Part shown: positions 57,507-59,494 of the stretch, in pieces | Position numbering within the stretch: position 1 is the first letter of the stretch | Layout: each line of letters begins with the position of its first letter | Translations under genes and position numbers: made by a program | The notes under the pieces: generated by a model | What the model saw: only the letters and a program-made list of their open reading frames with translations | What the model was told of the DNA's origin: nothing | Databases searched by the model: none | Source of the DNA: an uncultured Alphaproteobacteria bacterium | GTDB taxonomy: Bacteria > Pseudomonadota > Alphaproteobacteria > Methylaequorales > Methylaequoraceae | DNA length: 59,494 nucleotides | Direction: 5' to 3' | Assembly (NCBI GenBank): GCA_902617375.1 | Contig: CACMWI010000008.1 | Coordinates: 1-59,494, forward strand

Positions 57507-59494
57507 CTCCACCAACCCTGTCTTTTTTCTATTTTCTTATCATTGTTTTCTGGCAAAACCTTGATTTGTTTTAAATTATCAACTTGAGATCTACTTTTAT
57601 TATTCGATTCAGTTTTTGTAATATTTTTTTTCTTCTCAAAGTCATTAGCTTTTGCTCTGTAGCTTACTCTTTTCTTTTTCGTATCTAAATTATTGTCTTT
57701 TTTCTGAAAATCTTTTTTCTCGTTGTCATTATTTGGGTTTATTAAATAATCAGAGAAATTTTCAATATTATTGCTTTCATGACAATTTTTATATAAAACT
57801 TCTGTTGCAGAACAAATCAAAAATTCGTTATTTTTCAAATTAGGATAGTGACTGACTACTACTTTTTTTGAAAGTAAAGATTGAATTTTTTCTTCGTCTT
57901 TTTTGAGAATTAACTCGAACAATTCTTTGCCTGTAAGTAGAAAAATATTTTTGTAAACGGCATTTAGAGAATACTCATTACAAACTTTTATTAATTGCTC
58001 ATACAAAAAATCTAAAGACGTTATACTACCGTAACCATTACAAGTATGGCATCTTTTTGACACGACAGTGTCGGTAGTCACTTTTAATCTTTGTCTAGAA
58101 AGTTCTAATAATCCAAAGTTACTTATCCTCCCTACTTGAATTCTTGCTCTATCTTCTCTGAGACACTCTTTAAATCTTCTTTCAACTTTGATGTTATGAC
58201 CTCTATCAAGCATATCTATAAAATCTATAACAATTAATCCTGCTAAATCACGAATTCGCAATTGCTTGCTAATTTCCTCTGAAGCCTCTAAATTCGTCTT
58301 AAAAGCGGTATCCTCAATGTTTCGTTGTTTCGTATATTTACCTGAATTAATATCAATTGAAACAAGGGCCTCCGTTTGATTTATAACAAGGTATCCGCCA
58401 GATTTCAAATTAACAGTTGGATTGTTTATACCTATAATTTTCTTTTCAAGTCCAAAACTAGAAAAAAGCGGTTTTTTATCAGTATAATTTTTTACCGATT
58501 TTAAAGAACTTGGCATAAATTGTTTAACAATTTCTCTTGATTTTTTAAGTGTTTCCTTCTCATTAATTAAGATTTGATCAAAGGAGGAATCAAAATAATC
58601 TCTTATACATCTTTTTATAATATTATCTTCTTCGTGAATGAGACATGGAGCATTGGATTTGATTGTTTTGGAAGTAATTTCATTCCAAAGTTTTATCAAA
58701 GAATTATAATCTCTTTTAATTTCTTTTATCCCCATGATTTGTCCAGCTGTTCTAATTATAACGCCCATACCTTTTTTAATATTTAATTTGCTTAAAAGAT
58801 CTTTTAATTTTTTTCTTAATTTTATGTCTTCAATTTTTCTAGATATACCACCTCCTTTGTTTGTATTTGGCATTAAAACACAGTATTTTCCAGCCAATGA
58901 TAATCTTGTCGTAACTGCAGCCCCCTTATTACCTCTCTCTTCTTTTACAACTTGAATCAATATTACTTGATTACTTTTGATTACCTCCTGAATGCTGTAC
59001 TTCCTGTGAAAAATAATTGGAGACTTTCTTGGAGAGTTTTTAAATTTTTTTCTTTTTCTAATTCTTTGCACAGGAAATTCTTCTATTGGTTTATAATTAA
59101 AGAAATCAAATACCTTTGACAGAAAACCTTTTGGGTGATTGCTTTCATTTGAGTTGTTATGTTGATTTGTGATCCTTTCATTGTTGATCTGCTGATCATC
59201 AAAGTCGTCATCTTCTTCATCAATTGTAACAACCTTGGAAGCCTCTAATTCCTGTTGAAGTAATTTTTTTTTATCAGATGTAGGGATCTTGAAATAATCG
59301 GGATGGATTTCATTGTATGCTAGAAATCCGTGTTTATTTCCTCCATAATCAACAAACGCAGCTTGCAGTGATGGTTCGACTCGTACAATTTTTGCTAGAT
59401 AAATATTTCCTTTGATTCTTTCATTTTTAATTTTTTCAGACTCGAAATCTATTAAATTATTCTTTTCAATTATTGCAACTCTTATAATTTCTTT
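57500..59494 (-). CDS. rne: Ribonuclease E/G, 5' end just beyond the window
   Basis: RNase E is the main mRNA-decay and rRNA-processing endonuclease. The frame is open to the window edge and begins with the family's first residues (EIIRVAIIEKNN), so only a few codons are missing; the ATG-like start at 59071 is not real. An S1 domain (NIYLAKIVRVEPSLQAAFVD) is interrupted by an acidic and basic insert of about 75 residues. The catalytic aspartates lie in VSIDINSG and VIDFIDM, and the zinc-link is CHTCNG. The C-terminal arm is short and ends in RQGWWSQ, an alphaproteobacterial microdomain. Confidence 0.94.
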   Translation of the reverse strand, partial: KEIIRVAIIEKNNLIDFESEKIKNERIKGNIYLAKIVRVEPSLQAAFVDYGGNKHGFLAYNEIHPDYFKIPTSDKKKLLQQELEASKVVTIDEEDDDFDDQQINNERITNQHNNSNESNHPKGFLSKVFDFFNYKPIEEFPVQRIRKRKKFKNSPRKSPIIFHRKYSIQEVIKSNQVILIQVVKEERGNKGAAVTTRLSLAGKYCVLMPNTNKGGGISRKIEDIKLRKKLKDLLSKLNIKKGMGVIIRTAGQIMGIKEIKRDYNSLIKLWNEITSKTIKSNAPCLIHEEDNIIKRCIRDYFDSSFDQILINEKETLKKSREIVKQFMPSSLKSVKNYTDKKPLFSSFGLEKKIIGINNPTVNLKSGGYLVINQTEALVSIDINSGKYTKQRNIEDTAFKTNLEASEEISKQLRIRDLAGLIVIDFIDMLDRGHNIKVERRFKECLREDRARIQVGRISNFGLLELSRQRLKVTTDTVVSKRCHTCNGYGSITSLDFLYEQLIKVCNEYSLNAVYKNIFLLTGKELFELILKKDEEKIQSLLSKKVVVSHYPNLKNNEFLICSATEVLYKNCHESNNIENFSDYLINPNNDNEKKDFQKKDNNLDTKKKRVSYRAKANDFEKKKNITKTESNNKSRSQVDNLKQIKVLPENNDKKIEKRQGWWSQ

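Noticed and set aside
59069..59071. Start codon of rne at 59071
   Set aside because: The upstream frame continues to the window edge and encodes a clear S1 domain, so this is internal.

Overview
The window looks like a piece of a streamlined, AT-rich marine alphaproteobacterial chromosome. The lineage evidence is the set of alphaproteobacterial marker genes: NDUFA12, DUF2155, DUF3126 and DUF3429 proteins, an RpoH-type sigma factor, the alphaproteobacterial type of SerC, the accB-accC-aat-DUF2155-mlaD-NDUFA12 neighbourhood and folP-glmM. The very low GC, very short intergenic gaps and a proteorhodopsin/retinal cassette suggest a planktonic photoheterotroph of the SAR11/HIMB59/AEGEAN-169 kind. 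The exact clade cannot be fixed from the sequence alone. A complete-looking thiC and thiOSG set argues against typical SAR11, which lacks thiC.

Layout. 1-10.1 kb: folP (5' cut), glmM, thiD, convergent thiC, an SLC13-type transporter, serC, hisZ and purA. 10-13.6 kb: rpoH and rluD (minus strand), then three little-known plus-strand genes: a membrane-anchored small protein, a small putative zinc metallopeptidase and a putative Fe(II)/2-oxoglutarate oxygenase. 13.6-19.8 kb: a minus-strand light-harvesting cassette. A blue-tuned proteorhodopsin comes first, then a 15-bp terminator-like hairpin, then the tightly overlapped crtE-crtI-crtB-crtY-blh genes, which make beta-carotene and cleave it to retinal. 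20-24 kb: DUF3429 and DUF3126 proteins, a putative outer-membrane barrel, a lipoprotein and a large porin with its own terminator. 24-28.7 kb: exbB-exbD-exbD-tonB and an SsuABC/TauABC-like ABC importer. 28.8-41.6 kb: housekeeping genes (tusA-like, xseB, ispA, tlyA, aroC, fabI, pdxH, hemA, msrB, thiO-thiS-thiG, pyrE, a second small metallopeptidase, fhs, a glycosyltransferase, a DnaJ-domain membrane protein). 41.7-45.2 kb: nucleotide-sugar genes (galU, UDP-glucose dehydrogenase, phosphohexomutase). 45.3-59.5 kb: clpS-clpA, a FemAB-like protein, a RidA-like protein, a stand-alone C-terminal piece of B12-dependent ribonucleotide reductase, NDUFA12, two tandem MlaD proteins, DUF2155, aat, accC, accB, aroQ, an M48 protease, an aminotransferase and rne (cut by the window end).

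How the genes work together. CrtE, CrtI, CrtB, CrtY and Blh supply retinal to the proteorhodopsin. ThiD/ThiC make the pyrimidine half of thiamine and ThiO/ThiS/ThiG contribute to the thiazole half. The ExbB/ExbD/TonB set can energise outer-membrane uptake, and the porin and ABC importer lie beside it. GalU, the dehydrogenase and the phosphohexomutase feed surface polysaccharide synthesis.

No tRNA, rRNA, insertion sequence, CRISPR array or TPP riboswitch was seen. There is no gene-free stretch longer than 300 bases. The longest gap (about 197 bases) is the leader of the proteorhodopsin gene. Nearly every convergent gene pair overlaps at its 3' ends. The only two clear intrinsic terminators follow the proteorhodopsin and the porin.
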